A DNA stretch of 64,000 nucleotides from Symbiodinium natans. Taxonomy: Eukaryota > Sar > Dinophyceae > Suessiales > Symbiodiniaceae. Positions 10,975 to 23,600 of this stretch are shown here, piece after piece (the stretch's first letter is position 1; each line of letters opens with the position of its first letter). The translations under genes and the position numbers were made by a program. A model generated the notes under the pieces. It searched no databases and was not told the origin of the DNA. It was given only the letters and a program-made list of their open reading frames with translations. The stretch lies in assembly GCA_905221605.1 (NCBI GenBank), contig CAJNDS010002302.1:560022-624021 (forward strand), written 5' to 3'.

Positions 10975-11090
10975 TGGTTGCTCCACTGGCTGACCACCAT
11001 AGAGTGCCCTAAGCCGGTCTTGCCTTGATAGTTCTTGCTGTTAAGTCCCACTGGCTGACCACCATGGGGCCTACGCACGTCTTTCCTCTC
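10975..11090 (-). repeat. Inverted copy of the paired ATGGTGGTCAGCC element
   Basis: On the plus strand the cores read CCACTGGCTGACCACCAT, twice, 64 bp apart. It is the opposite-strand copy of the element at 5080-5185. Confidence 0.7.
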
Positions 11091-11343
11091 CTTTGGAGTC
11101 TGACCTGTAACATCCCTTTGCCACTGCGGGTCTGTTATCTGTTCTTGACGATGGATACGTAATCCTGACCATCGAGTGACGACCGGTTCAATTCGAATGA
11201 TGTCGCACCAGTAGCTACATGATGGTGGTTTTGAGAATCTGGCAGTGTCGCAATTTGCGATTCCCCGCATGCTCTGTGCTGTATGATTGCACCGAGACCT
11301 TCAACGACGACTTCGAGTACTGAGTGCGTGGTGTTACCTAGTA

Positions 11344-11515
11344 GTTCAGCGCCTTTGCTTGCTTTGTTTCTTCTGTTGCTTTGGTTCTTGGGTGGTTCCG
11401 TGGTGTGTTTGGTGGTTTGAGCGCGCTGACTTTGTTTCACCTGTTATGTCGAGCCCAACAAGACCGGCTACTGCGCTACTGATGTAGTAAAGAGGCGTCA
11501 GTCCAAAAAAAATGA
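11344..11515 (+). repeat. Retroposon-like repeat with A-r­ich 3' end, copy 1
   Basis: The segment ends in a conserved block GACCGGCTACTGCGCTACTG followed by ATGTAGTAAAGAGGCGTC and a run of As. The same block recurs at 27967-28021 and 28689-28755, always in plus orientation and followed by an A-rich tail, the signature of a retroposed RNA 3' end. Confidence 0.6.
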
Positions 11516-11519
11516 ACAA

Positions 11520-11790
11520 TTTTTCTAAGATGCAGCAGCAGATTTTTTTTTACACAGCAAACATTTTTTTCAGTTTAAATTGCCTTCGCCTGTCTGAGCA
11601 GAATTTTTCTCTTGCTTTTGTTCAATGTTTTCTTTGTTTTTTGTCGGGATGATCTCTTGGTTAAGTCGCAAGCTTCCAGAAAGAGAGAGTTCCAAGAAAC
11701 CGCCCAAACCAAAACACAAACAGATCGTTTGTTAAGTGTTTTGGTGAGTGCTGTCAGCCCGGTAAGCTGCCGACTTGGGTTTTTTGCCTG
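11520..11790 (-). repeat. Inverted copy of repeat at 24108-24340
   Basis: The reverse complement of this segment matches 24108-24340 over about 230 bp, including GACAGCACTCACCAAAACAC and the CTGCTGCTGCATCTTAG end. The 24.1-24.5 kb copy is contiguous, while here and at 7.4 kb only parts remain. Confidence 0.8.
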
Positions 11791-12014
11791 ACGGCAAAAT
11801 GGGGGTGCGAAGCACTCTCTGCTTGGCATCAAATCAGGGGGCCACATGGATTACATGGCCCCATTACCTACGACGGAGCTAAGTATGGCCGAAATTTCGG
11901 GCGCGGCATGGTGTCCTAGGGCCATAGGGCCAGATTAACAAACCTGTCGGCAGTCTCATCAAGAGTCTCATATTGCCCAGCAGCGTCAGCAGATCCTCAG
12001 CAGAAGATCATCAG

Positions 12015-12017
12015 CAG

Positions 12018-12071
<54 letters not shown>

Positions 12072-12114
12072 ATCAGATCATAGCATATCATATATCATCA
12101 CATCGTGTCATTGT

Positions 12115-12148
<34 letters not shown>

Positions 12149-12170
12149 ATCATCGTCGTCATCATCATCC
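12015..12170 (+). repeat. (ATC)n trinucleotide microsatellites
   Basis: Two runs of ATC repeats (about 12017-12071 and 12115-12155) are separated by a degenerate ATATC-rich spacer. The His or Asp runs in the frames crossing it are artefacts. Confidence 0.9.
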
Positions 12171-12359
12171 TGCCAGGTCCTGAGTCCTGAGCCCTGGCAT
12201 CTTGGCAGTCCGGCTTCCCGGCGGTCCTGGTGCTGGCACGCGGTCCTGGCCTGGCATTGCCGCCGCATTGCCTGGCATTGGCATCAATCATAATCGCATC
12301 ATCGCATCGCATCATGAATCATTATGCATTGTGAAGTATGAATCATCAATCATCAGTCA

Positions 12360-14000
12360 TCAATCATTCATTCAGTCATGACTCATGACATGAGATCATG
12401 ATGAGCCACGAGTCATGAGTCATGAGTCATGAGTCATGAGATCATCATGAATCAGGAACCATGAATCAGTCACAGTCACAGCCACAGTCACGGCAGTCAC
12501 GTGAGTCATTGCGGCCGCCGCAACCCATCGGCCACAAACACGGGTCATGAACAATGAAAAACTGCCTTGGTTTCCTTTCAGCTTTGTTCGCGTCGAATCC
12601 AGCCAAGACTTCAAACTCAGCCCATCTTTCTTTTCTGCTGTTTGGCTTGACGTGCATTTTTTCCTGTTTGCAGAAAAGGCTGAAACAAAACCACCAGCAA
12701 TGAAACAGGACTTCAAAGAACTTGGTCTGTGTTTTTCAGCTGTCCTGGCTTGACACATGCAGGCCACACCATACTTGAGATGCAAATTGGAGATGCTTTT
12801 TTGCTACGTTTTTTAAAGCAAATTGTTTTTAAAATTTCAAACATGAAAAAACGTTTAAAACACAGAAAAAAACTGGTTTCGAAGCATTTCAAAGTCTGCA
12901 ATATGAATAATAATTTTGGAATGCCTTGTTTAGAAACAAAATCGCTCTGAACAAACTTGCCTGAAAAACAAAATCAAAAAAAAACGTTAATTAATTTTTG
13001 TTCAATTTTTCCTTGTTTGAGAAACATTGTCAACGAAATGAACAAGATGATCCATACTAACTTTTTGAAACTGAGCCAACCGGCTTGCTTTGGATCAAAA
13101 TTTAACATATTGAAAATCTTAAAAAACATTAGAAAAAACGCGGCGTTCAAAAAAAACAGAATGTATTTTGTGGAAGTCATAAGTCATTTTTTTCCTCCAC
13201 TGCTTCTTCGACGCAACAGCGCCCCAGTAAGCTAGAGCAATGAGATTCAAAGAGGGATGAGACGGCGCACCTACCATCAAACCAACATCAAACGAAAGTG
13301 CAAAGACATGGGAGTCATAAGTTATGAGTCAGAAGTCATGTCATAGTCATGAGTCATAAGTCATTGAGTCATGACTCATGTCCACGGCCACCACCACCCA
13401 CGCGTCGCCGCGGTCTGCAATTGGGTCGTCGCAGTCCATCTTGTCAAAGCCAAGACTTCAAACTCCGCCCATTTTTTTTTCTGCTGCTTGACTTAACGTG
13501 CATTTTTCCTGTTTGCACCTGCAAAGGCTGAACAAAGCTTTAACCAGCAAAGAAACATGACCTCAAAAAAACTTTGGCTGTGTTTTAGCTGTCTGGCTTG
13601 ACACATGCAAGAAACTTGAGCAAATTGAAGATGCCCTGTTAAGCAAATTATTTTTTAATTTCCAACATGAAAAACATTGAAAACCAGAAAAACACTGGTT
13701 TCAAAGTTGCCTTGGGTTAAAGCAGATTGTTTTCAAAATTTCCAAAAATGAAAAAAACATTTTTAAAACAGGAAACACTGGCTTTTAAGCATTTCAAAGT
13801 AACATCAATTGATGTTTTTTTCACTTTTCCTTGTTTGAGAAACATTGTCAACGAAATGATCTGAAACAAAATGAGCCTTACTAACTTTTTGCAACTAAGC
13901 CAACCGGCTTGGTTTGGATCAAAATTTTAAATTTTGAAAATTTTCAAAAAATATTGTAAGAAACGCGGCGTCCAAAAAATCCAGAATGCATTCTGTGGAA
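12360..14000 (+). repeat. AT-rich imperfect tandem duplication (~850-bp unit)
   Basis: Unit 1 (about 12360-13170) and unit 2 (about 13310-13990) share the same order of landmarks: a GAGTCATGAGTCAT microsatellite, a short GC-rich link, CCAAGACTTCAAACTC, GGCTTGACACATGCA, GAGAAACATTGTCAACGAAATGA, and CCAACCGGCTTG. They differ by many substitutions and indels. No protein-coding signal is visible; the segment is A/T-run-rich. Confidence 0.75.
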
Positions 14001-14339
14001 TGGTTGGTTTGAAAAACAATTTATTTTGGAATTCCTACATGCTATCTTGCCAGGTAAAATGGGAGCAAACAAAAAAGTTTTCAACGAAATAAAAAAACAC
14101 ATTTTTCATGTTTTCAAAAAAAAAATTCAAATTTCTGAAAATATGCAGCTTTCAGATGTTCCGTGTGGGTAAATTCCTGCTAAGACCACTGCAGAGAGCT
14201 GAACAACAACCCAGCGACGCCTGCAAAGCAAACAATGAAATTAACTCCAAAAACCTTGAAAAGTGCTGAAACTTGCATTTTGGAAAATTTGAAAAAAATT
14301 GCCACGAAGAGTGCTTCGCACCATTGACCAGAAAGCACT

Positions 14340-15092
14340 GCTAGGTGTCACTTTTGTCCATGCCTTGCCACCCGTTGCCCACACTGACACTTTCCTTGCA
14401 CACTGAAGCCAAAAACATTCAAACCAACCCAATTTGCAACCACAAATGCTCACACACATGCACATCACAACAAAACAGCCGAAACCATAACATGCACATT
14501 CTCATTCTTATGAACATCTTTAAGTTTCCAATTGCGATTTTTTTCACTGTGTGTCTTTTCGCAAGACGACAAAAAAACAAGGGGGGATTTGGAATAATTC
14601 TCTTCTCTTCTACAGACTTCGCAGAACGAGAAACAGTGGTTTGAGAACTATTCTCTTCGCCTCTTCTTCTACGGACTTCGCAGAACGAGAAACAAGGTGG
14701 GTGGAATTTGAACTATTCTTCTCGTGAAAAACCGAAGGTCCCTCTGGTACCTTTTCCCTTGAAAGCACGAACCCTGACCTCTCACACAAGTGCGGACAGC
14801 TCTCTCTTTTTCACAGTCAGAGCCACTTGAGCCAAAAGTCACGAAGTGCACAAACTAAACGAATTCTCTCTTGTGAGCTTAAACTCAGCTTCAGAACGAA
14901 GTTCCTACACACTGCACACTCACTTTAAATAGCGTATTGGGCAAAAACACACTCGTATGATTTCCTTGGAAATCAACGAGGCATAAACCATCGAGGATGG
15001 GATCACACGGATTCCCAATCACTCCGAAGCAAAACAAACCTATACAAGCTGATCCAAAACATGACAAAAACATCACTGATCAGCCACAATCT
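14340..15092 (-). repeat. Rearranged inverted copy of the 25.1-25.65 kb repeat
   Basis: Positions 14340-14462 and 14872-15092 are reverse-complement matches to 25325-25458 and 25092-25325. The middle part 14545-14720 (CGCAAGACGACAA, TCGCAGAACGAGAAAC repeats) instead matches 25460-25650 in the same orientation. A segment has therefore been inverted within this copy. Confidence 0.75.
14826..14837 (-). other. 12-bp exact match to the spliced-leader 3' end
   Basis: The minus strand reads TTTTGGCTCAAG, identical to the last 12 bases of DinoSL. It sits inside repeat sequence and has no adjacent ORF, so it may be a very short relic or a chance match. Confidence 0.25.
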
Positions 15093-15179
15093 TCCACCCC
15101 CCGCATTTTGCTGAGGGTTCATGTCAAAGATCTGAAGTCCAAGCCCAGCTCGGCACTTCAACACTAAGGGGATGCCCTG

Positions 15180-15835
15180 GCCACATTCCCTTGGTGCGTA
15201 CTCGCCACCAAACGAAACAAACAACACACCAGTCGATCTCTGACATCAAACTTAAAACTCATGCAAGATCCCACCATCAGGCAGGTTGTCCTGGGTCCAC
15301 ATCACTGGTAACCCAAGAGTTCGTTGTCCAAACACGTGAAAAACGAATTAAACTTGCATCCACCTGCACTGGGGCAGGGTTGTCTTGGAACGAATCCAAG
15401 AGTTCGTGGTGACAAACACGTGAAAACGAATTAATGCAAGCTTCAGATGTTTCCCACTCAGCACTCGACCTTGTCGTGGTACTCCTCCTCAGTCTCGCAT
15501 CTTCCAGGTCACCAAACTCACCAACTAGCATCGGCTAGCTGATCCTTCAGGAAAAGATTGGCTTCATAGTTTCGCTTCTTCCAGCGTACCATCAGCCAAA
15601 AACGTCTTCAGAGGTGGCAATCAGACGCCTTGCAGAAGGGGCTATAGAGTCCCTCGTTGAGTTTCATCATCATTTTGCCTCCTCTTTGCAAACTTCTCAT
15701 GCACTGAAACAAGGGCTCACACTAACCAGAAAAATCGCGGGCGCTCCATGGCGGCAACGCGGCCATGGCTTCCAAAAAAAATGGCTGCGGGTTTCACTCA
15801 CCCACCCAACCACTGAGATCACTTAGCATCTCAGT
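15180..15835. other. 3' flank of the copia-type ORF
   Basis: There are two near-repeats of CAAGAGTTCGTNGTNNNAAACACGTGAAAA about 90 bp apart (15316 and 15398), but no direct repeat of the sequence beyond 23833. I could not recognise an LTR, polypurine tract or terminal TG..CA here. Confidence 0.45.
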
Positions 15836-17650
15836 TCATTCTTCATCCTCTTCGCCCTTCTTCTCGCCAGCTCCAGTTGACTCCATCAACTTGGCGCGGC
15901 GCTCCTTGGCGGCTTCCTTCATCTCCGCCAACTCAGCCGTCCTCGTTTCCATCACCACATCCTGCGAAGATCGGCTAGGCTCAGCTGGCGTCTCCGCAGG
16001 CCTCTCAGTTGGCTGGTCTCCAACCTTTCTCTTCTTTTCTTCCAACATCAGCTCCAAATCGGCAACACTAAAGCTTGCCTTCACACGCTCAGCAATCTGC
16101 GCGATAGCTGCTGCATCCAACTCAGATGGTACAACTGACACAGGCGAGCGAACCGCTTCGCCTTCCAGCTTTGCTCTCTTAGCAGCTTCTTCCTCGGCAG
16201 CTGACAGGTCGGCGATGCGCTTGCGCTTTCGCTCAGCTTCCTCGAACTCTCGGTCTTGCTGTTCCGCTGCAGCCTTGAGGATCCGCTTCAGGTCCTTTTC
16301 CTCCTTCTCGAGTTTCCCAACATTCTCACCCATGATCCCAAAGGCTTGCTGCCACATGTCGGCAGGCAACGTCAAGTTGAACCTCACCACATAGTCGGTC
16401 GGCAAGTGCCACTTACACTTGCAGATCCACACAACACCGCTTCGAGTCTCACTCGCAACCACCTTCTTCCAGCTTGCCGCCCTCTGCGTGTCGGTGATCT
16501 CCTCTTTCTTTTTCTCCAGGTCCTCCAAGAATCCTGCAACAGACTCTATCACGGATCTGTAGTGGCTGTAGGCCACAAACGACCACTTGGGAACTGGTCT
16601 CTCCCTCAGCTCCGGCTCGTGAATCCGAAGTGTATCACACGACAACATCGAAATCACTCGCACTCGCTCCACCAGTTCCTTAAACACCAAGGATCCTTCC
16701 TTTGCACTTCTCTTCCAGCGCAACACCCATGGGGGATAATATGAGCTCTCAGCTTCATCCTCCATGATCCTCTCTGCTCCCAAAATGGGTAGCATGCACA
16801 ACAGATCCACCATCCGCAAGACTCCGAGGTCCTGGTGCTCACCCAGAAGCAAAACAGGGATTATCCCTTTTCTCTTCAAGTACCTCACGAAGCTCAACAT
16901 CGCCAGGCCACACGTTCCCGGCGGCACTTCCATGTACAGTCCTCCTTCATTCACTGCCATCTCCCAGATGATGGCCTTGCCACCAATCTGTCCACGGACA
17001 TCCAAGATTCCGAAGATCTTCGTGGGTTTCTCCTGTAGCTCACACACCTCCTGGATGGGCTTCACCAGCTTCTCGTATGAGCTTTGATAGCGCAACATAT
17101 CCTTGTCGGATAGCGTGCCTATCACGTCCTTGAGCTCTAGCTCATCCACTGGAGTTCCGCGCCGGCAGATACTCCATGACACATCACCGAACCACTTCGG
17201 CGGCTCTGGATCCGCCAGCTCCGGAAACACGTCGACCATCCGTTCAATCACCTTCGGCATGGCCTTGGGTTTCGGTGCAGCTTGGCCTGAGCCTCGGCTT
17301 TCACCTTTATCACCCCTTTTTCCAGCAGCTCGGCGCTCCTTCTCTGCCTCTCGGAGATGGAATGCATGGCTTGCATCCGTGCCAGAGACTGTCACAGTCT
17401 GTTTGCACTTTTCGCACTTGGGCTTGCCACTTTCATCCCAGCTCAACCCGGCAGCATGCTCGGATCTGAACAACCATTTGCAAACCTTACACCAAAAGGG
17501 GCTTTTCATCTCAGCACCCTGCTCACCCTTCCTGCTGTCTTCAGCTGCCATTTTCCTGTCCTTCACCAAAGGTACAGGCTCCAGGCTAGGGCTAGCTTCC
17601 GTGGTGCTTGAACCAAAGCTTTTGCGGGTGGACCATAAATCCATTTCTTG
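15836..17650 (-). other. C-terminal extension of the copia polyprotein
   Basis: This part of the ORF lies beyond RNase H. It holds a possible four-cysteine zinc ribbon, a mixed alpha/beta-looking region (about 2190-2430, with IFGILDVRGQIGGKAIIWEM) and a charged coiled coil ending in an acidic tail. Ordinary copia polyproteins end shortly after RNase H, so this is an acquired or lineage-specific module; a chromatin-targeting or packaging role is conceivable but not shown. Confidence 0.6.
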
Positions 17651-20600
17651 AACCTCAGGGGAAGAGTCTTCACGAAGGGTTTCGGGACTTCTAAGGTGGA
17701 AATTTTCAAAAACTTCACCACACTTTTTCACACTTTTCAACGATCCAACTTGCTCCACACTGCATCCAGTTGCCTCGGCACACTGGTATGCCTGAACTCC
17801 AACCCTTGGTCGGATTCCACAGATCCTCCACACCTGCTGCACATCTTCACCAGGGTATATACCCATAGCTTGCTGGTGCTGACAGAATGTCACTTGACTC
17901 AAGCACTTTGTAAGAACGTCAGCGATCATTCCCGCTGTCGGGCACCAAATGACCTTCAAGGTCTGAGCTTCCTGTATCCGCTCCTGAAGATAGCAGACAG
18001 CGATGTCTAAGTGGCGAACTCGCCTACTCAACCCACGGTTTAGCAAAACCGCTCTCGCTGAGGAACTGTCAGTGTGCAATCGGATCGTGACATCTGACTC
18101 GGCCAACTGACCGATCAAAGTCGCAAGTCCCTCACTCTCCTGTACCGCAGTCAAGATGGCTCTCAACTCGGCTTCACAAGAACTCAGCGATACACACCCT
18201 TGAACTCGAGAGATTCCCTTGATCAGGCATCCTCTATAAAAGATGGCTATGCCCGACACAGATCTTCGTCCTAACGACGCTTGGGGTGCCCAACTGGCAT
18301 CCGCATACACTTCCAGCTGCGCCGGCCCACTGTCCGGTACATTCCCATCAGGGCCAAAGTACTGCCATGCATGGTATTGTCCCTTTAGGAACCTAATCAC
18401 TTGTCGCAATGCTTGCTCAAAGCATGCTGTTGGCTTGGACTGTCCTTGCGAAAGAATGGACATCCACCTACTCAGGTCAGGTCTCGACTGACCCCACCAT
18501 GCAATCCGGCCAAGTACTGCTCTGTACCTCGCAGCTGCAGTGTCACTCAACTCAGGATCCGAACCACTTGCTCTGCCCTTCTCGACCGTTTTCACGATGT
18601 CCGGAGGAGCAGTAACCACCTTCAGGTCCTTACAGAACTCTGTCTCGAACAGGGCATCTAAGTATGCCGGGGGCACTCGCATCCTGAGATGACTCCCTTG
18701 TCTCTCAATCTCTCGCCCCAAAAAGGTGATCTTTCCACCAGTGGAAGTGATTCGACCCGTTTCCTTGATCTTCAACTCTCCGTTCAGGGTGTCGGTCACC
18801 AACCGAATGGCATCTCTAGTGCCACACAGAATCAAATCGTCCACATAGCACAACATGAGGAATCTTTTCCCTCTCACAGTGCCCTCGAAGACGGAAGGTT
18901 CCGTTGGGCATTGCTTCAACCCAACTTTCTTCACAACTGTCGCCAGCTTCAAGTTCCAAGCTTTGGCGGCAACTCTCAAACCATTCATGGCTTGATCCAG
19001 AATCATAAACACCGGGACATAATAGTCCTTGCAGGCGGAAACATCCTTGGGCAATTGGATAATCGCCTTCGATCCTTTCGGAAGGGGGGAATGCAAGAAT
19101 GCAGTGCTAACATCCAAAGTTGCGATATCCATAGCATCTACCGAAGCAATGGCCAAAAGCGTCCGTAACGCTTCTAAAGAAGGAGTCGTAGCACTCAGTC
19201 CTAAAGATGATGCTGTGCTCCCCTTTGCGATGTCTTGCACCACACACCGAGCTCTCACAGCTTCCTTGCCATTCACCACCTTTGGGCCTATGACCCATCG
19301 GGTTGGGATGATCTTTATCCCATGCTGACGAGCAAACTTCTGAGCCTCGTCTGCTCCAACCACTCTCCCTGCTTTGTGAGCAGTCATACTCTGCAGCTCA
19401 GTTCGCCGGCCTTCCACTGTTTTATCCACATCTAATGGACATCCATCTATCTCAGACAGAACACTCGTGGGTCTTGCCAGCCAAACTTGGGATCCACACA
19501 CCTTCATGGACTCCGGGAAAGTGCTATTCTTGTTGAGCAGAATCGAATTGGTCACATGTACCAACTTCGGACTCTCGTCACTGCTTACCATTTTAATAGG
19601 ACCTTGAGGCACATCGAGTCTTGGGTCTAAACAAATACGATTGATCAGCCGGGGAACTCGATTGGACTCATCTGGAACTGAGTTCACATCTGAAGTTAAA
19701 CTCTCTAAACGCCGGGGAACTCGACTGGACTCATTTGGAACTGAATCCACATCCATTTGAGGTTTTTCTTCCTCCATTGGGATCGCTTCATCCTCAGCGG
19801 GAGTTTCTCCTTCGAAGTATCCAGGTTCCATTGCCTCATCTGGAATCCCTTGGTAAGGCAAACTTGGATCCTCAAAATCCTCCATGTCAACATCCACAAC
19901 TTCTGTCGCAGGTGTTGGGACGCTTTGCCTCTCCTCCAACTTGGGATCTGGTCGACTCTCATAGGTGATCTTCGGGCGTTTCAGGAGTGAAGGCTCACTT
20001 CCAGACTCCATCACCCCCGCATCCTTTGAGCTTCTCTGGTCCATTTTTGGAGTTTCCTCTGTTGGTTCTTTCGATTCCAACCGTTGTCGTTGAGCTTTCA
20101 ACCAATCATCATACCGTTTTCGGCATTCAGCATTGTGGTTGGCTTTTCCTCTTTTTGGACCACACGCAGGACAGTTCGCTGTGCCACCATGTTCCTTCAC
20201 CCATGCAGCTGGAGGTCCAACTTTGCTCATGTCTGTGGTCGGTCCATCAGACACTCGGCCCTCAAAGGCCTTGTCCGCTTCACCTTCAATCCGATCGGGC
20301 ACACCATCCTCTTTCTCCTTCAGAATCGGGGGAGCCAATGTATCCGATGGATCATGCTCCTTGAGCAAATGTTGACAATGCTCCAACCCAATCTTCAACG
20401 GAACGATGTGCTTGATGGACTTTGCTCGAAAGTGTTTTGGACAACCATCCACCATGGCACTCACAACATGAGTCAAGCCACCAACTTCAGGGTACACATA
20501 GGCTGCTTCCACAAACCGGGAGAGCGCCGTGGTTTTCATCGAATCCGGTAGCTCAGCCAGAACTGTAGCACCTATCAACGACGATCCACACTCATGGAGG

Positions 20601-23600
20601 GATCTCTGTAGTACCAACTCCTGGGGTGATTTCTTCCCATCAAAGGCAGCTGCATGGTGATTGTGCATTGCAGCACAGTAAATCAGACCAAACTCAAACG
20701 CTCGAGGACTTCTCTTCAAGTCAAAGCCCTGCGCTCGTAGATCCAACCTCACCGTGCTGAACAACTCCTTGAGTGTTCTCACTGCCCTTTCCACACCACC
20801 AACCGCTTCATGTCCCTGCGGAGGTGCTCTTTGGGTCACAATCCTAATCCCCAGATTGGCTCTCTTGATGAGGGCGCTCACCGCTGTCTCGCTGTCTGTC
20901 CTCAACAGTACAGCAGACCCTGCAATGTCCAGTCCGAAAGCATTCATCCAATAACGAATCCAGCTGGAGGTATTGTCAGCATTGGTCCCTACCAACAGAC
21001 ATCCAATCATTCTGGTTGACATTTCAGTCATGACCAGTACTTTCATGTTGGGAGCCGTCGGCTGGTCTTTCGCAAAAGTACCAGTTACCAGGTTGATGAA
21101 GCAGAAATCTGCTTGCAACGCCACGGGTCGGTCTTGAGCATCCTTGGTCCGACGATGCTGGGTTGTTCCTCTTGTCATCCGACAATGAGGACATTCGGAC
21201 GAAAAAGGAATGTGGCCTCGCATCCGATGCAGCTCCATTTCTTCTTGCTTTTTCTTGGTCATTGACTGCACTGACTGCATCTGATCAACCTCCATCGGTC
21301 GTTGGCCATCATCCACATCCATGGGTCGAACCTCAGTTCTTCCAAAGGTTACTTTCTTTCGCTTTCCAGCATCACCTTGCAGGTAGATCCAAGGACATCC
21401 AGCCCAGGATACTCCATATCCCATGACTCCTTTCTTCTCGTGTCGCAGCGAAATCTCTCTTCGAGTGAACTTCACTTCCCAACCAGTATTCACCATCTGC
21501 TCGGTGCTCAAGATGTTGTGAGCCACATCTGCTACAACTCCAGTCACACACACCGATGTCAAACCAAGATACTGCTTTCCTTCATACATAGGCAGCAAGG
21601 CTCGGATGCGAACTCGCTCGAAGACATTCACCGGGGTATCGTTGGCTGCTGAGTACCTCTCATTAGGTCCCAACGCCTTCCGATCCAAGATCTGGAACTC
21701 ATCCAAGTATCTTTTCGCAATCACAGTCACCGATGCTCCTGAGTCAATCAACCACCATTTGCTTGCATCATCCTTTTCCATGCTTTTGACTTGATTCATC
21801 GGAGGTTTCATCAAAGACCGAACTGACTTAGATGGCAACATCTGAGATAAATCGGTAGAGATCCGATGCTCCAACTCGGCAATCCGGACTCTCGTCTCAA
21901 CTTCCCATGACCAATCTATCTCATCAGTACTCCGGGGAATCCACTCTTTTCTCACTTCATCGAGCAATCCTTCCAGAGGTTGCAACACAGATTCCACTCG
22001 GGCCTCTGACTCAGGTTCATTCCATTCACCTCCAGTTAGCTGGTAGTCACTCGACTCACCCTCTTGGGAGACTTCAGCAACTGTCTTCCCCTTTCCTTTG
22101 CCTTTTCCTTTGGGCTTTCCCTTTTCGGGCTTCTTCTTGGGATCTCCTTTTGCCTTGGCTTTCGCCTTAGCATTGGGGGAATTGGGCTTCTTGCCTGAAT
22201 CTCCCTCCTTATACCAGCAATCGCGGGCATAATGTCCCTTTCCACCACACACATAGCACTCCACATCCTTCTTGTTCTGGCTTGAAGCTCGTTTGCCAGC
22301 ACCTTTGCTTGATTCGCGCTTGCCTTTCTGTTCCTTTCCTTTGCCTTTTGGTTTTCCTTCGTTGCCCTTTCCCTCATTGGGATCTCGAAAAGGTTGAAGC
22401 TTCGTGCCAGGGGCTTCTGACCACACCCTTTGTTGCACCTCAAACTTCAGAGCAACTCTTTTCAGATCTTCAAACGATTCACTATCGCCATGCAACAAGC
22501 AATGGCTTCTACACCGATCTGGCAAACTGCGCAGCAAAACCATAACCGAATCCGCTTCTTGGATCTGCAAACCACCAGCATGCACATCGGGATCAAGACT
22601 ATTGAGCAGCTTGGTGTACTTGTTCAACTCATGCTCAATCTTTCGAATGATCTCCGGAATACTGGGTGCTTTCACGGTTTGATTCACCAGCTGCGACCGA
22701 AAGAACAGGCATTCAGCTCGCGACTTCAGGCAAAACTCCTTCGCCAGCAATCTCAAAGCCACAAAACCAGATTGTTGATAAGTGCTCTCACTTTCAACAT
22801 ATGTCTGCAAAATCAGAGAACTCTTCTCATGATTTGCAAAAGTCTGTCGCAGGATGTGCATCAGCCTCGTCGACCTCTTCTGTTGCTCCACAGTAAGTCG
22901 ATCCTGTTTCAGCCGAGACTCTTCTTGAGTCTTCACCGCATGCATGAGCTCATTGGGAAACACTTCTGAACCCAAACCAACCCAACTGGTCAGCTTCTCC
23001 ATCCAGGTCAAGAATCCAAGAGCTTCAGAGATGCGATCCTTCCAAGACGAAAAGTCAATGGTCGGCAAACTGGGCAACCATTTGTCCGATCGAGCAAACA
23101 CATCCCTTTCACTTTCTTGCTCCAGAGGTGGAGGTCTCAGTGGGGGACTTGGGCTCGCCATCCGAAAAAGCTGGGTCCCCTTCGCAGGAGTACCCACTGG
23201 CGATGCACCTTGACATCCCGAAGAAGAACTGGGCATGTTCTCAGGAACACCATCCTGAGGTAAGGGGGGATTCACCTGTTGCTGTTGCTGTGGCTGCTGT
23301 TGCTGATGCTGCTGTATCATCCACTGCTGATGCTGCTGCTGTTGCTGCACCATGGACGAAGTCATCGTTTGCATAAACTGCTGTTGCTGCACAACCAGTT
23401 GCTGCATCATGCTTTCCAATTCTCGCACTTGTCTCGTCAACCCTTGCACGTCGGGTGATGTTTGTGATGGTGTCACCACAGGTTGAGGAGGTCCAGTGGA
23501 TAGTCCTGGTGGTAACGAAGGACTTCCTACCGCTTGCTGAGGCAAACCAGGGGGAAACGAAGGGCCTCCCATTGTCTGTTGGGGTGCTCCAGTAGCTACC

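Noticed and set aside
12015-12170. CRISPR-like array
   Set aside because: This is a simple ATC microsatellite without spacers; the genome is eukaryotic.
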